NCBI GenBank assembly: GCA_031772115.1
Contig: JAPDPK010000018.1
Location: forward strand, 6,180,501-6,244,500
Length of the DNA stretch: 64,000 nt
Direction of reading: 5' to 3'
DNA from: Heritiera littoralis
Lineage: Eukaryota > Streptophyta > Magnoliopsida > Malvales > Malvaceae
A model generated the notes under the pieces. It searched no databases, was not told the origin of the DNA, and saw only the letters and a program-made list of their open reading frames with translations. The position numbers and the translations under genes are program-made. How positions within the stretch are numbered: position 1 is the first letter of the stretch; the number at the start of each line of letters is the position of its first letter. Shown here piece by piece: positions 22,827 through 34,407 of this stretch.

Positions 22827-23525
22827 TTGCTTCTAGTCTCCCACACGCTATAATCCGTACAATCTTCAAAACAGAATAAGTAGTTGAATTTATTGCAAAC
22901 ATTTTCATCTTTTTTCCTTATCCTTAGAAAGGAAAAAAAAGGTATTGTTTGAACAATTAATCAATTATCATATCTAAAACCTGCTGATTTTGCCTTTACC
23001 AACGAGCTGGAGCTAAACTTAGCAATCCTAGACACGATACAAAAACGACGTGAATAAAAAACACGAAGATGATACGTGTTAAAATTAAGGCTTTGCTTGG
23101 TAGGGTAGAATGAAAAATGAAAAAAAGAAAAATTGAAAGGAGAGAAAAATGAAGAGATGGAAAACCAGAATTTTTTTCTTTAAGTATGCTTGATAGGAAG
23201 GATTGTTTGGTAAAGTTGAAAAATGGAATGAAAAAAGTAAAATTATATTAATTTACCATTATATCATTAATGAGCTATGATAACAAAATAAAATTAAAAG
23301 AATAAAGGATAATTTTGTAATTATATATACTTAACTCACACGTCTCTCATTTTCTCTCTACTAATCTTTTCAATTTGGAGTAATTTGGTTTTGTTAATAA
23401 GAAAAGAAAATGACAATCTTTCCTATTTTCTTTCCTCATACTTTTTTTTCCTACTAAACACTAACAAAAACCATTTTCTTTCCACTTTTCCACACATCAT
23501 TTTCCATCCTTCGAATATTTTATCC
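22827..23525. other. Intergenic, with a possible MITE at about 23095-23510
   Basis: Phrases such as ttgcttggtagggtagaatg at the left and complementary cattttccatcc-type phrases at the right, with ctaaacactaac before them, suggest an old inverted-repeat element. The ends are too worn for a firm call. Confidence 0.35.
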
Positions 23526-23634
23526 CATCAGGTTAGACCTGGCAATTCGTATTTATAATTCGTTCTCGTGTCATGTAAAACTGTGTTCGTGTCGTGTAAA
23601 ATACGAAAATTTCTTGCTAAATTCATGTCGACAC

Positions 23635-26600
23635 TGTAGACTCCAAATTTTGTCCAAATCAATAATATTATATTTGGATAAGATTATTTTTGTTAGAAAT
23701 GGATATGGTCCAAACCCAATATATTGGGCCTCAAGCATTGTAAAAAATATAATTGGGCTTTCAAATCCAAATCAAAGTATTGAGTTTCAAAGCCCATTAA
23801 AATGGGTTGAATTTGATTTTTATTTTATTTTATTTTATTTTATTTTTATCTATTTTTTATTTTTATTATTATTATTCTATTTTATTTCATTTTTTTATTG
23901 TTATTATTATTTGTGTTATTTGTTTTTCTTACTATTGTTATTATTATTATTATTTTTTATCTGTTTTATTATTATTATTTTTATATTACTTATTGTTATT
24001 ATTATATGTTTTTATTATTGTTATTATTATTTTTTTATTATTATTATTATCTGTTTTTATTATTATTATTATTTGTTTTCAATCACATTTAATGGGAAAT
24101 GACTTTCCCATTGCTAGCCAAGATTTTGCCCAGCCTCCAGTGCAGTTCAAGCCCCTAAGTCTCGAGTCCCACCAAAAATTCACCTTCCCCATGCTGTTAA
24201 TCCCATCCCTAACTAGTGCCTTTGATAACTGGGAGACAATAGCAAAAACCTAAGGTTGATTCTGAAATGCTAGACAAAAGGGTGTTCCTAAGTCTGTTTA
24301 AGAGGACCCAGGAAGAAGGATTTTTTTCTCCTTTTTTTCTAGACGCTGGAACTCTGAAAATTGGCAGAAACTCCGCCAATCCCCACCACCGAGACACCAT
24401 CACCAAGCCATCATCACAACAAAAACCCAAAAAAAAATAGAAAACCCCATCGAGAAGTCACCGTGAACCACCCCTGTTTTAGTTTCTACTGTCAATCCTT
24501 AGTAGAGCTACCCTTCACTATCACCACCATTCAGGAACATCTACAACATTACCCAAGAAGCCAAAACCGTGTCTCCTACCCAAACACTACCTAAACCAGT
24601 ACTCAACATCACTGTCAAGCCATCACCATCATTACCAAAATCATAAATAAAAAACTACAAACCCGAGACCCCTAAAATCCCAGATCTAAATCCTTAATCC
24701 CAAAAATCATCCTCGGTTACCTACAAAAAAAAAGAAAAGAAAAAAGAAAATCACAACAAGACCAGTAACCTCGAGTACATCTAGAACCATCATCAAAATG
24801 AAAAATAAAAAAAAAAAGAAAAAGGGTAAGGAAATGGTTTCGGTCAAGCCCAGATCTATGGTGTTAGGGATGCTTTCGGGTGAAATGAAGGCTAGATCGG
24901 AGTAGAGGAGGAGGAATAGAGTGTTTTTTTAGGGTTCTAGGAAGACCACTGGCGACCAGAGCACGGCGGCGCATGGCGGTCGGCACGGTGGCAGTCGTTC
25001 GACAGGGCTGAAGGATTGAGAGAGTTTGTTTTTGTTGAAAAATTGGTGGAAATGAGAGGCTGAACAAAAAAGGGGCTTTTTAAAGAAGAGCAAAACGCAG
25101 CATTTTGGAAGAACCAGCCCGCATGCCACCCAGACCCTGATCCGAGATCCGTGCGACCCGACTCCACCATCCACTCGCGACTCGCGTGCCACGCCTGACC
25201 CGGCTATTCGGCCCGCTCGCGACCCGATTCCATTGGCATATTTGGGCCCTGTCGTTTGGGCTTGATCTTGGGCTGTTTTAAAGGACTTATTTGGGTTCCA
25301 AGCCCAAATCCGTTTGGGTATATTTTTCTCCTCCTTTATTTATTTTGTTAAATAATTTATTTTTGTGTGTTTTTGACATACTTTCATAATAAAAAATAAA
25401 TATTTATTTATATATGAAATTCTGTAAGATCTATACTAACTTTAAGTTTAATCATGGAATTAGTTTAACAATAAATATATAGTTTTAAGATATATATATA
25501 AATAAAATACATAAATAAATATAGGAAATATATATAGTTTTAAGATATATATATAAATAAAATACATAAATAAATATAGGAAATATATATAGTTTAAAAT
25601 ATATATATATATATAATACATAAATAAATATATAAAATATATATAACCATACAGTTTTTAAAATAAAATAAAATTCTTGTTAGACAATTTACTATAAAAA
25701 TATATTTTAGGAAGCTTTAAAAAAAATAAATAAAATAAAATAATAATAAAATAAAATAAGCATGAAATTCCAATGATAAGTTTTCGTAGAAGTCGCAAGT
25801 AGCGATTCTTTGAAAAACTTTAAGTGAGAAGAATTTATCGAATGTCACCAGAGTATTGTGATATTCGATATAATTCCTCAATATTCAAATTCATGTTTAT
25901 TTTAAGAAAATATAATGATATTTTCTGTAATTACAAATAAAGAATATTTAGAAAAGCATTAATTAAGTGAAAATTAATAAAAACAAAATAGGTAATGGAA
26001 ATAGTTGGGAGAAATTAATAAAAAAAGGGAGATTTTAGAGATATATAAATACGAAATAATTAAACCAATAAAAATTGATAATAGTAAAGTTTCAAAAGGT
26101 AGAGAATAGTGATTAAATTAATTAAATAGATGATAATGGAATTTTAATAAAAAGAAATAGTCAAAGGAATTAAGTTAATAAAGCTAAATAAAATGAAAAC
26201 AAATGAAGATGAAATAATCAATTTATTCACAAAAGGTAAAAGCTAATCCCCTATGATGGGATGTTTATTCACAAAAGGTAAAAGCTAATCTCCTATGATG
26301 GGATGTTACAAAAGTCACAAGTAGTGATTCCTAACCGATCTCTAGGTGAGAAGAGTCTACTAAATGTTACCAAAGGTATTGGAATATTTAGTATGATTTT
26401 TCAATAAATGAGCTTTTATTTTTTAAAAAATCCATATGCATCATACATCTTTTATTAATATCACATGCATCCATAATCAATCATAAAAATAATATGAGTC
26501 CCACCGAGGATGAGATTCTATAGAAGTCACAAGTAGTGATTCTTAAGAAATCTCTAGGTGAGGAAAATTATTTCAAATATTACCAAAAGTATTGGAGTAT

Positions 26601-27268
26601 TTGATTTAATTTTTCAATAAAAAGGGTTCATGCTTATTTTCAAAAATGAGATTTTTTTAAATATATGTAATAATTTTTATTCAATTATACAAATAATATG
26701 TGCCCTACCGAGGATGAGATTCTATAGAAGTCACAAGTAGTGATTCTTAAGAAATCTCTAGGTGAGAATATTATTTCAAATATTACCAAAAGTATTGGAG
26801 TATTTGATTTAATTATTCCATAGGAAAAAGTTCCACATTCGCTTTTGAAAAATAAAATTTAACTTATTTAAAATAAAAAATGATTTTTACAAATAAAAAA
26901 TGACTTTGAATAAAAAGAATAAAATTGGTTGCAATAAAAATAAAATTAATTTTGAATATTAAATTAAGACTATTTTATTAAAACAAAAAGGATAACACGT
27001 GATTAAGATGGTACCATTTTTTTAAACGGGCGATGTAGGGGTGCTAATTCTTCCCCGCGCATAACCGTACTCTCGAACCCAACCTTGTTTTCGTAGACCC
27101 CAAAATAGTTTTTTTAATAAAATTTAATCAATTTTAAGGTTTTGTTAAAATGACAAATTTTTTAGGTGGCCAATCACACCTAACAAAAAATATTGGTGGC
27201 GACTCCTTGTTTTTAATGTTTTCAAAATTCATCAAGCGGTCGAGTCTCCAGACGAAATTGTTATGATA
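23635..27268 (+). repeat. 5' LTR of Tat-2
   Basis: 3634 bp, starting TGTAGACTCC and ending GTTATGATA (ending GTTATGACA in the 3' copy). It contains an ATT-rich microsatellite (about 23820-24075) and a GC-richer block (24840-25250). Four hairpin modules (25769-26811) follow, then a 45-bp direct duplication (26223-26309) and the Tat-type end with GGTGGCGACTCC. Confidence 0.9.
25769..26811 (+). repeat. Four hairpin modules in the Tat-2 5' LTR
   Basis: Copies lie at about 25769-25870, 26287-26391, 26500-26604 and 26705-26811. The second hairpin has loop AAGTA with flanks GTCGC/GCGAT in copy 1 and GTCAC/GTGAT in the others, a compensated base-pair change. The linker reads AGGTGAG (AAGTGAG in copy 1). 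The third hairpin pairs, for example, 26574-26581 with 26596-26603 plus CC/GG, with the same bulged A before CC as in Tat-1. The layout matches Tat-1 although the sequence is mostly different. Confidence 0.78.
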
Positions 27269-27271
27269 GCT

Positions 27272-27289
27272 TGGCGACTCCGCTGGGGA
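27272..27289 (+). other. Primer binding site of Tat-2
   Basis: TGGCGACTCCGCTGGGGA lies 3 nt after the LTR end. It differs from the Tat-1 PBS at one position, and its first ten bases recur within U5 at 27197-27206. Confidence 0.72.
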
Positions 27290-27937
27290 CGCTAAGAAGG
27301 TCAAACCATTAATTAGCCACATGGTATCTTAAATTTTAATTTGATAGTCTTGATTGACATTTAAGTTTAGTTTTTCTTTTAAAACAAAATTTTTTATAAA
27401 ACAAAAAAAAATAATAATCCTTTCATCCATTTTGATCATTTGATTCATTGAATTCTTTATGTATGAAAATATTGTATAGTAAATAAGGTAGAATATATGC
27501 TCATTCATTTCATATACATTAATGCATTTGCATACATGAGCCCCATACCCGGGTTCCGTCCTTCTTAGGAGAGAGTAAAGTACCTATGCTCTCGTGAGGT
27601 AATCACCTCTGCAATAGCAAGCGAAATACTCCCACTCAAATCTGTTCCTTACTAGTCCAGTGTGGACAACAGTAGGGAATAATTTGAGAACCTGTTAGAT
27701 GTGTGAAACCTTAAACAAGCATATAATGTGTTGTGAGGAAGCCAACCTATGATAGAGCCGTTCCCACCTTTTTATGAAAGTGACCTTTGATAGTGCATAA
27801 ATAAGCATTTCATCCTTTATCTGCTTTTTTATTTCATTGTCTATATCTCTTATATACATGCTGATTTGTATTTGGTTTTTTGTTCTTTTGCATAAATTGT
27901 CTTGCATCACATAGTCACATAAGGGGTGTTTTAGCTA

Positions 27938-30124
27938 TGGCTCTTTTCAACGAGGAATTTTTCACAGAATCCATAGAAAGATTGGCTTGTTCATCATTTG
28001 TGAATGTTCAATGCGATTCCTATAAAGAGGAACAAATGTGGTCAGAAAAGGTTCAGTAAGTAAAAGGGGATTGCTTGACTAGAGATTTTGTGTCCTCGCT
28101 ACCAAAAGAAGTGAATTTGAATCTGAAGCAAAATGACCTAATAGATTTGTCCAACTTATGGAATCAAATCAATGAGGAAGGGAAAAAGGATTTCCACGAG
28201 AAGTATGGCCAAATAGAATCTTTGATTGCTGTGAAAGTTGAAGAACCTTTGATTAGAGCAGCTATTCAGTTTTGGGATCCATCTCATAGGTGTTTTTCTT
28301 TTAATGGATTGGACTTAACACCCACGGTTGAAGAATATTATGTTTTGTTAGGCATTGACTTGAAAAGTCCGGATAAAATATACGTTCAGAAGCCTAAGTC
28401 TGGATTTCACAAGAAGCTAGCTAAGTTTTTGGGAGTCAGACCCGAAGACATAGATCCCTATATGAAGCAAAAAGGGTCCAATGTTTGTATGCCATGGGAT
28501 TTTCTTCATGAATTCATTAAGGGGCACTTTAGTGACAAGCAAGGGTTGGCGATTTTTGCTTTAGCAATCTATGGCTTAGTTATCTTCCCAAAAGTGTTAG
28601 GACACATCGAAATAGCTATAATAGATCTCTTTGAGCAAATCGAGAACAATAGGAATCCATCACCGGCCATTCTAGCAGAAACTTTCAGGTCATTGAATCA
28701 TTGTAGGCAAAATGAATAAAGGAATTTGTGGGATGTATACAGTTTCTTCATGTTTGGGTTAAAAGCCATTTTAAATGCGAAGAAAAAGCATTCAAAAGAA
28801 CGTTCCTCTATCATTGTGCTCCAGTTAAAGAATTCTGCAACAACAAGTGGCCAAAACTGAAGAACAAGGAGAAATAGGTGGATTTTTTGCAAAGACTTGA
28901 AGAAAAACAAGTAGTATGGATGGCACCATGGATGCCTTATGTACCGGTCTTATATCGATGTGGAGAAGAGCCGTCAGTGCAACTTTTGGGACCGTGGGGA
29001 GTGGTAAGCTACGCACCGCTTATGGTACTAAGGTAATTTGTAGCAAAACAATTCATTCCTCCAACACACGGGCTTAATGACATGGAATTTTCTTATGGTG
29101 AGTCAAAGGCAATGCAGAAGGCCAAGCAAGCGGTTCGATCATGGAAACAAGCACAAAGACTCAACCTTGGACCTTTCTCTAATAAGGCTATCCCGAGATA
29201 CTCAGTATGGAGAACAAAGCAAGTGAGGGAAGTAGTATTTTTTCCAGGAGAATACAGCATGCCTTCACAACCTGAAGTAGAAATGTCCAAGGCCGAGATT
29301 GTCAGGCAGCAATGCAAGATGGAGGAGGAAAAGTGGAGACAAGAGAATCTGAAACTTCAGAAAGAGATGGAACAACTCAGGTATGACACAGAAATACGTG
29401 AAGCCAAGCTCAAGAAAGTCCAACATGAACATAATATCACCAGTAAGGATCTTCGAAATCTGCATCAAGAGAATAAGAAGTTGAGATTTGAAATAAGAAT
29501 TTGAGGGATTATCCAAAATTCAAGTGAAAGTAAAAGAGAACTGGAAGACTTACATAGAAGGGCAGTGCATTGGGCATACAAAGCAAAGAAAAGTGAAGAA
29601 GAAATTGCCTATTTGTCTCAAGAATGACAAAAATGGGAAAGCATGTACTCTGCAAGTGCAACAAAGTTAAATCAATACCAGAAAGAGAATGAGGAATTGA
29701 AGGCAAAGTTGAAAAAGAGGAAACAGGTTGAGTTAGAAAATGAAAATGTTATACTGCAACAGAAAGTTCAAATGTTAGAGGATCAACTATGGGAACATAA
29801 GAACCACATTAAAATAATTATAGCAGACTTGGAGCAAAGTGAAAATAATTAGAGTTATGGATATGACTTGGCACAAGATGCAAGCATGAAATGAAGAGTG
29901 GGAAGTTTGGGAAGGCAGCAATAAATAGAACATTTGGCCACTCAAGTTTGCAAAGCTGTGACAAAGGCGAGAGAGATGGTTGATAAAGCTGAAGCTCTGA
30001 GGCAAGAAATCCGCCCAATAGGAGAATACGGGCCAAGGCTGCTGAATTTTCTAGATGAAGCTAAGGATCAATATCAGCAAGTTAGTCGTTTTTGTGGATG
30101 TAATCGAAATATGATCGGAATGTA
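27938..30124 (+). pseudogene. Tat ORF1 with coiled-coil C-terminal half, decayed
   Basis: Translation can be followed from ATG 27938 to a stop after 30121, about 725 residues, with at least seven stops (about 28057, 28876, 29034, 29502, 29625, 29850, 29887) and a frameshift near 28720. The first half (28075-28719) carries the domain shared with Tat-1 ORF1: LPKEVNLNLKQNDL, FWDPSHRCFSF, DLTPTVEEYYVLL, LGHIEIAIIDL, ETFRSLN. The second half (29082-29850) is rich in Glu, Lys and Gln with heptad spacing and should form a coiled coil. The C-terminal part, from HLATQVCKAVTKAREM on, is intact in the element at 46569-51760. Function is unknown; its place upstream of gag is a Tat/Ogre trait. Confidence 0.8.
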
Positions 30125-30384
30125 ACAAGTGACTCTTTGAATGAATGAAATTTCCCTTTTGTTGAAATTGTCATGGCACAAATACCCCTTAAAGTATCAT
30201 TCATTTAGCATCACATTCATTCATTTATTCATATGATTTAAATAAAATATAATATTTTAAAGTTGCATCATATAGTGATTAGTCTCTTATTGTGGTAATC
30301 AAGATTCAAGGATAAGATCCAACATTCAAGATTTCAGCCCAAATTCCCAAACACTCATACAATACTTGGTTACGTTCGAGGGCA

Positions 30385-32371
30385 CTGGAAGAAGAACAAG
30401 GTAGCCGGATGGATAAAACTGAAAAGGCGTAGGATGAAATTCGGGGAAAATTAGTTGCCTTAATGGAAATGATGACAAGAATGAGCCGAGAGAAAGAAGT
30501 GGCTAGGGAAACACCTAATCAAGGGAGTGATCAGCCCTAGGAGGATGACAATCCCCAATACCCTCCAGGGTTTACTCTACCTTATGCCCAATCTTTGCAA
30601 GGCGTACCTCCACATCCCCCACAGCCTATCGGTGGTTATGCATACATGTATCCTGGTGCGCCAAGCGCCTCAGGACAACCTCGCATTACAACGCCCATTC
30701 CCCCAGCCCAAAGGACAAGACCCACAGATCCAATCCAAGTCCCTGACTTAGATGATCCTAGGGAACAAGAGAAACAAAGAGGTAGTATGTCGGAGATAAA
30801 AGGTGATTCAGATTCTAAAAAGTTGAGTATCATAGAGGAAAGATTACGGGCTATCGAGGGAAGTGATTTCTACGGGTCTGTAGATGCAACGATACTATGT
30901 CTAGTACTGGATGTGGTCATTCCTCCCAAGTTTAAAACTCCTGAGTTTGAAAAATACGATGGCACCAAGTGCCCCATTACCCATGTGACAATGTATTGTC
31001 GCAAGATGGCTGCTCATAATCATGATGATAAGTTGTTGATACACGTGTTTCAAGACAGCCTCACTGGGTCAGCTGCTAGGTGATATCCGCAGCTAGATCG
31101 TACGCGCATCCATAGTTGGAATGACTTAGCTAGAGTGTTTATAGCTCAGTATAAGCATGTCATGGATATGACCCCAGGCAGATTATCTCTGCAAAATATA
31201 GAAAAGAAGGCCAATGAGAGCTTCAAAGAATACGCCCAGCATTGGAGGGACATTGTAGCCCAAGTCCAGCCACCTCTAACTGAAAAGGAAATCACATTTT
31301 TGTTTGTCAACACGCTGAAGGCACTCTATTATGAACGTATGATAAGGAATGCAACGAAGAATTTTGCAGATATGGTTATCATTGGAGAAATAATAGAAAG
31401 TGCAATTAAATGCGGGAAGTTGGAAGGCAGTGATCCAAAGAAGGGCGTGTTATCCAAAAAGAAAGAAGCCGAAACCCAGGCAGTATCCCATGCAACACCT
31501 CGATATAGGGGATATGCACCTTACTCACCTCAATTTCAGCCACAGCCTCAACCCTACTTAAACTGCCAACCCCATTTCCTAGCCACAAACAATATCTCAC
31601 ATGGTCCTTACCAATGTTTTAGCCAAATTTTCGTCTGCCAACACCTTACTATACACCAACACCTATAGTCCAGCTTTATCAACCAAACAATAACCCAACA
31701 ACTAACCAAGACCACCTTAAAGAAACACTGAAAAGGTTTCTATTGATCCCATTCCTATGTCATATACAGACTTGTTCCCACAGCTTGTGAAAGGTCACAT
31801 GATTGCCCCTCTTTACATGGAGCCAATGAAACCACCTTTTCCAAGATTGTATGACCCCAACGCTCGGTGCGATTATCATGGTGGAAACCCGGGTCATTCA
31901 ACCGAAAACTGCACGGCTTTGAAGAATAAGGTACAAGATCTAATCAAGTCAAGGAGACTGACCTTTTTGAAAAAGGTGGAGCCAAGTATCAACACTAACC
32001 CATTACCTAGTCATAGTGGAGGATCTGTCAGTGCAGCTGAAGTCGGAAAGAAAAATTGCATAAAAAGGAATGTAGAGGAAATCAAAACTCCAATGAGTCT
32101 AGCATTTGACGTTTTAGTCAAGGCCAAGATGATTCAGCCAATATTGTTAGACTCAAATATCCTTCAAGATGAATTCAGCCCAAATCAGACTTGCGAATAT
32201 CATATGGGATCTGTGGGTCACTTTGTCCAAAATTGTCCTCAATTTCAACATGTGATCCAATCAATGATGGATTCGTTCTTAATTGAGTTCTATACGGAGG
32301 AAGATGAGGATGTGGTAAATACTGTTACAAATGAATCTTCGGGATGTGACTACCCTTGGGAAAGCCTATGA
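30385..32371 (+). pseudogene. Tat gag, decayed
   Basis: Gag polyprotein fragments that would build the virus-like particle. The start codon equivalent at 30385 reads CTG; the intact copy at 48498-50585 has ATG. In-frame stops occur near 30426, 30538 and 31081 (TGG to TGA), and a frameshift lies between 31660 and 31757. A Pro-rich N-terminal part is followed by the Retrotrans_gag region (30950-31430, with FKTPEFEKYDGTKCP and SLQNIEKKANESFKEYAQ). Two zinc-knuckle-like motifs, CDYHGGNPGHSTENC and CEYHMGSVGHFVQNC, lie near 31870 and 32190. A one-base loss near 32350 puts gag and protease out of frame. Confidence 0.88.
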
Positions 32372-33600
32372 TGGTGTTTTACAAGGAGAAATCAAGTCCC
32401 AAGAAGGAAGAATCTAGCTTTGTTACTCCTCCAACCAAGACAATCAAAATTTCGAGCTCTTTTCCTTATAAGAGTAATAAAGTTATCCCTTGGAAGTATG
32501 AGTTTAAAGTAGTGATTGAAGGATCAGGCAACATGGGATCAGGCAAGTCAGCTATGCCGGATAATGCAAACATAAGTGGAGTAGGAGAAATTACGCGAAG
32601 CAGAAGATGTTATACACCGAAGATGCTAGACAAGGCCCGAAAAGGAAAAGCAAAAGAAAGAGAAGAGGACTGTCAGATGGAAAAGGGAGAGGAACAAGCT
32701 TTGCTTTCCAAAAACCAAGGAGTAAAATTGCAAAAGCCAGTATCAAAAAATGATGCAAAGGAATTTTTGAAGTTAATCAAGCACAGCGAATATAGTGTAG
32801 TCAAGCAGTTGAATAAAATGCCCGCTCAAATTTCACTATTATCTTTGCTATTGAACTCAGAATCGCATCGGAATGCCCTAATGAAGGTGTTGAATCAGGC
32901 TTATGTGCCTCATAATATTCCGGTCGATAACATGGGCCGATTAGCGGGGAATATCACAGCAGCGAACTTTATATCCTTCACTGAAGATGAAATTTCGCCA
33001 GAAGGGCGAGGGAGTATCAAGGCTCTGAACATCACTACTAGCTGTAAGGGCCACACAATTGCCAAGGTTTTGCTTGATAATGGATCGTCGATCAATGTCC
33101 TGCCTATGGCCACGCTAGAAAAGATGCTCGTTGACCTGTCTTATATACAACCAAGCAACATGGTTGTAAGGGCATTTGATAGTTCCAGAAGGGACGTGAT
33201 AAGTGACATCGAAATCCCAATTGACATTGGGCTGGTCACTTTCAACATCCAGTTTCAAGTAATGGATATTTTACCGTCATACAATTTCCTACTATGGAGA
33301 CCATGGATCCATACGACGGGCGCTAATCCATCTTCCCTACACCAGAAAGTGAAGTTTGTTGTTGGTGATAAACAAATATCCGTTTCTGGAGAACAAGACC
33401 TCTTGATCACCAAACCCTTATCTGTACATTATATTGAGGTAGCTGAAGAAGCATTGGAATGTTCTTTTAGGTCCTTTGAAATAGTAAATGCAACATATGT
33501 GGGAAAAGGATCAAGAATACCCACCCCTCGGTTGCCAACCACTACCAAAATGGTTGTTAAACAACACTTCAAAAGGGTTGACGTGTCGAAAGAGGCTTAG
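32356..33600 (+). pseudogene. Tat gag C-terminus and aspartic protease
   Basis: An open frame of 414 codons. Residues 1-150 are the charged gag C-terminus. The protease lies at about residues 220-330, with the active-site motif VLLDNGSSINVLP at about 238, of the D-(N/D/T)-G-S type usual in Tat elements, and a second conserved stretch MDILPSYNFLLWRPWIH. The GRPW usually seen in this stretch is WRPW here. The protease cuts the Gag-Pol polyprotein in the particle. The frame joins gag only after allowing the one-base loss near 32350, so the unit is not functional as it stands. Confidence 0.85.
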
Positions 33601-33870
33601 GAAAAAAATCTCCAAAGACTTAGGAAACCTGTGAAGATCATGGAGAACGAAGACAGGTTTGGTCTCGATACAAATCCACTGGTTTGGAGAGGAAGAAGAT
33701 CTTGGAAGAGAGACGGAAGAGAAGAATAGCCCGCCTTCGAAGATACGAAGAAGAATCAGAGAAGATGGTGATTCCCTACCTCTATGATACATTTTGCTCT
33801 GGCGGATGTTATCACCCCGATTCATTTGAGGTCGTCAAAAGGGGAGCTATGTTGTTGATGAGAGGATACT
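33601..33870 (+). pseudogene. C-terminal tail of Tat gag-pro
   Basis: After the TAG at 33598-33600 the reading continues in another frame with a basic stretch (ILEERRKRRIARLRRYEEES, about 33700) and MVIPYLYDTFCSGGCYHPDS. The same tail is present in the element at 46569-51760, so it belongs to the polyprotein. Confidence 0.6.
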
Positions 33871-33886
33871 CTCACAAGTTCCTAGT

Positions 33887-34049
33887 AATGACCCAGTGGA
33901 GGTCCAATGGTTAGTCGTGACTCGACACTTACAAGTGGTAAGGGGTTCGAGTCACGGCAGACGCGAAAGAAATCCGTGAAGGGGCCCTACATGATACTCC
34001 CAAAGCGGACAATACGGATGAGTGACGTATGGGCCACTAGGATACGGGC
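33887..34049 (+). mobile_element. tRNA-derived SINE inserted in Tat-2
   Basis: An A-box-like phrase (tggttagtcgtga, about 33908-33920) and a B box GGTTCGAGTC (33944-33953) have tRNA-like spacing. The flanks ctcacaagttcctagt (33871-33886) and ctcacattcctagt (34050-34063) are near-identical direct repeats. The related element at 46569-51760 lacks this 163-bp segment at the same point and has only one flank copy, giving an empty site for comparison. Confidence 0.75.
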
Positions 34050-34063
34050 CTCACATTCCTAGT

Positions 34064-34403
34064 CTAAGTGGTGCATGAAGAAATGGAAACTTTTTGTTGT
34101 AGAAATGATTGTGTCATTGGGCACGGAGCTGAAAGACTGAATTGTTGAAGGGATATCTTTTATCTTTTGTTTTCTTTTTTGTAATGTAGTAAGCTAGATT
34201 ATCAGTATCTCAATCTAAAGAGCTCTAGAAGATTGTTTTGTACAAACTTGATCTTCATCATCACTTCAATAAATTAACAAGTTCAATGCATTTTGAGTAC
34301 TTTCTTTTCATTTCACTATCATTTCCATAAATGTTCTTTTTTTTCATTCACTATCATTAGTATGAACAACCAACCACATCTGTCAAATTTTTTACTTTTT
34401 TAG
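34064..34403 (+). other. Pro-RT spacer with conserved 3' splice site
   Basis: Non-coding. It ends in a pyrimidine tract and AG (tttttacttttttag, AG at 34402-34403) directly before the RT frame. The element at 46569-51760 has the same arrangement (tttttacattttcag, AG at 48078-48077 on the minus strand). Splicing between protease and RT is reported for Ogre elements. The donor was not identified. Confidence 0.55.
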
Positions 34404-34407
34404 GAAT

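Noticed and set aside
23614..24253. Long overlapping frames rich in Tyr, Phe, Leu and Ile (also at 39558-39970)
   Set aside because: They are translations of the ATT/TTA microsatellite in the Tat-2 LTRs, open in several frames because of composition.
33901..33960. tRNA gene
   Set aside because: A and B boxes are present but no cloverleaf can be formed and it lies inside a direct-repeat-flanked insert; called a SINE.
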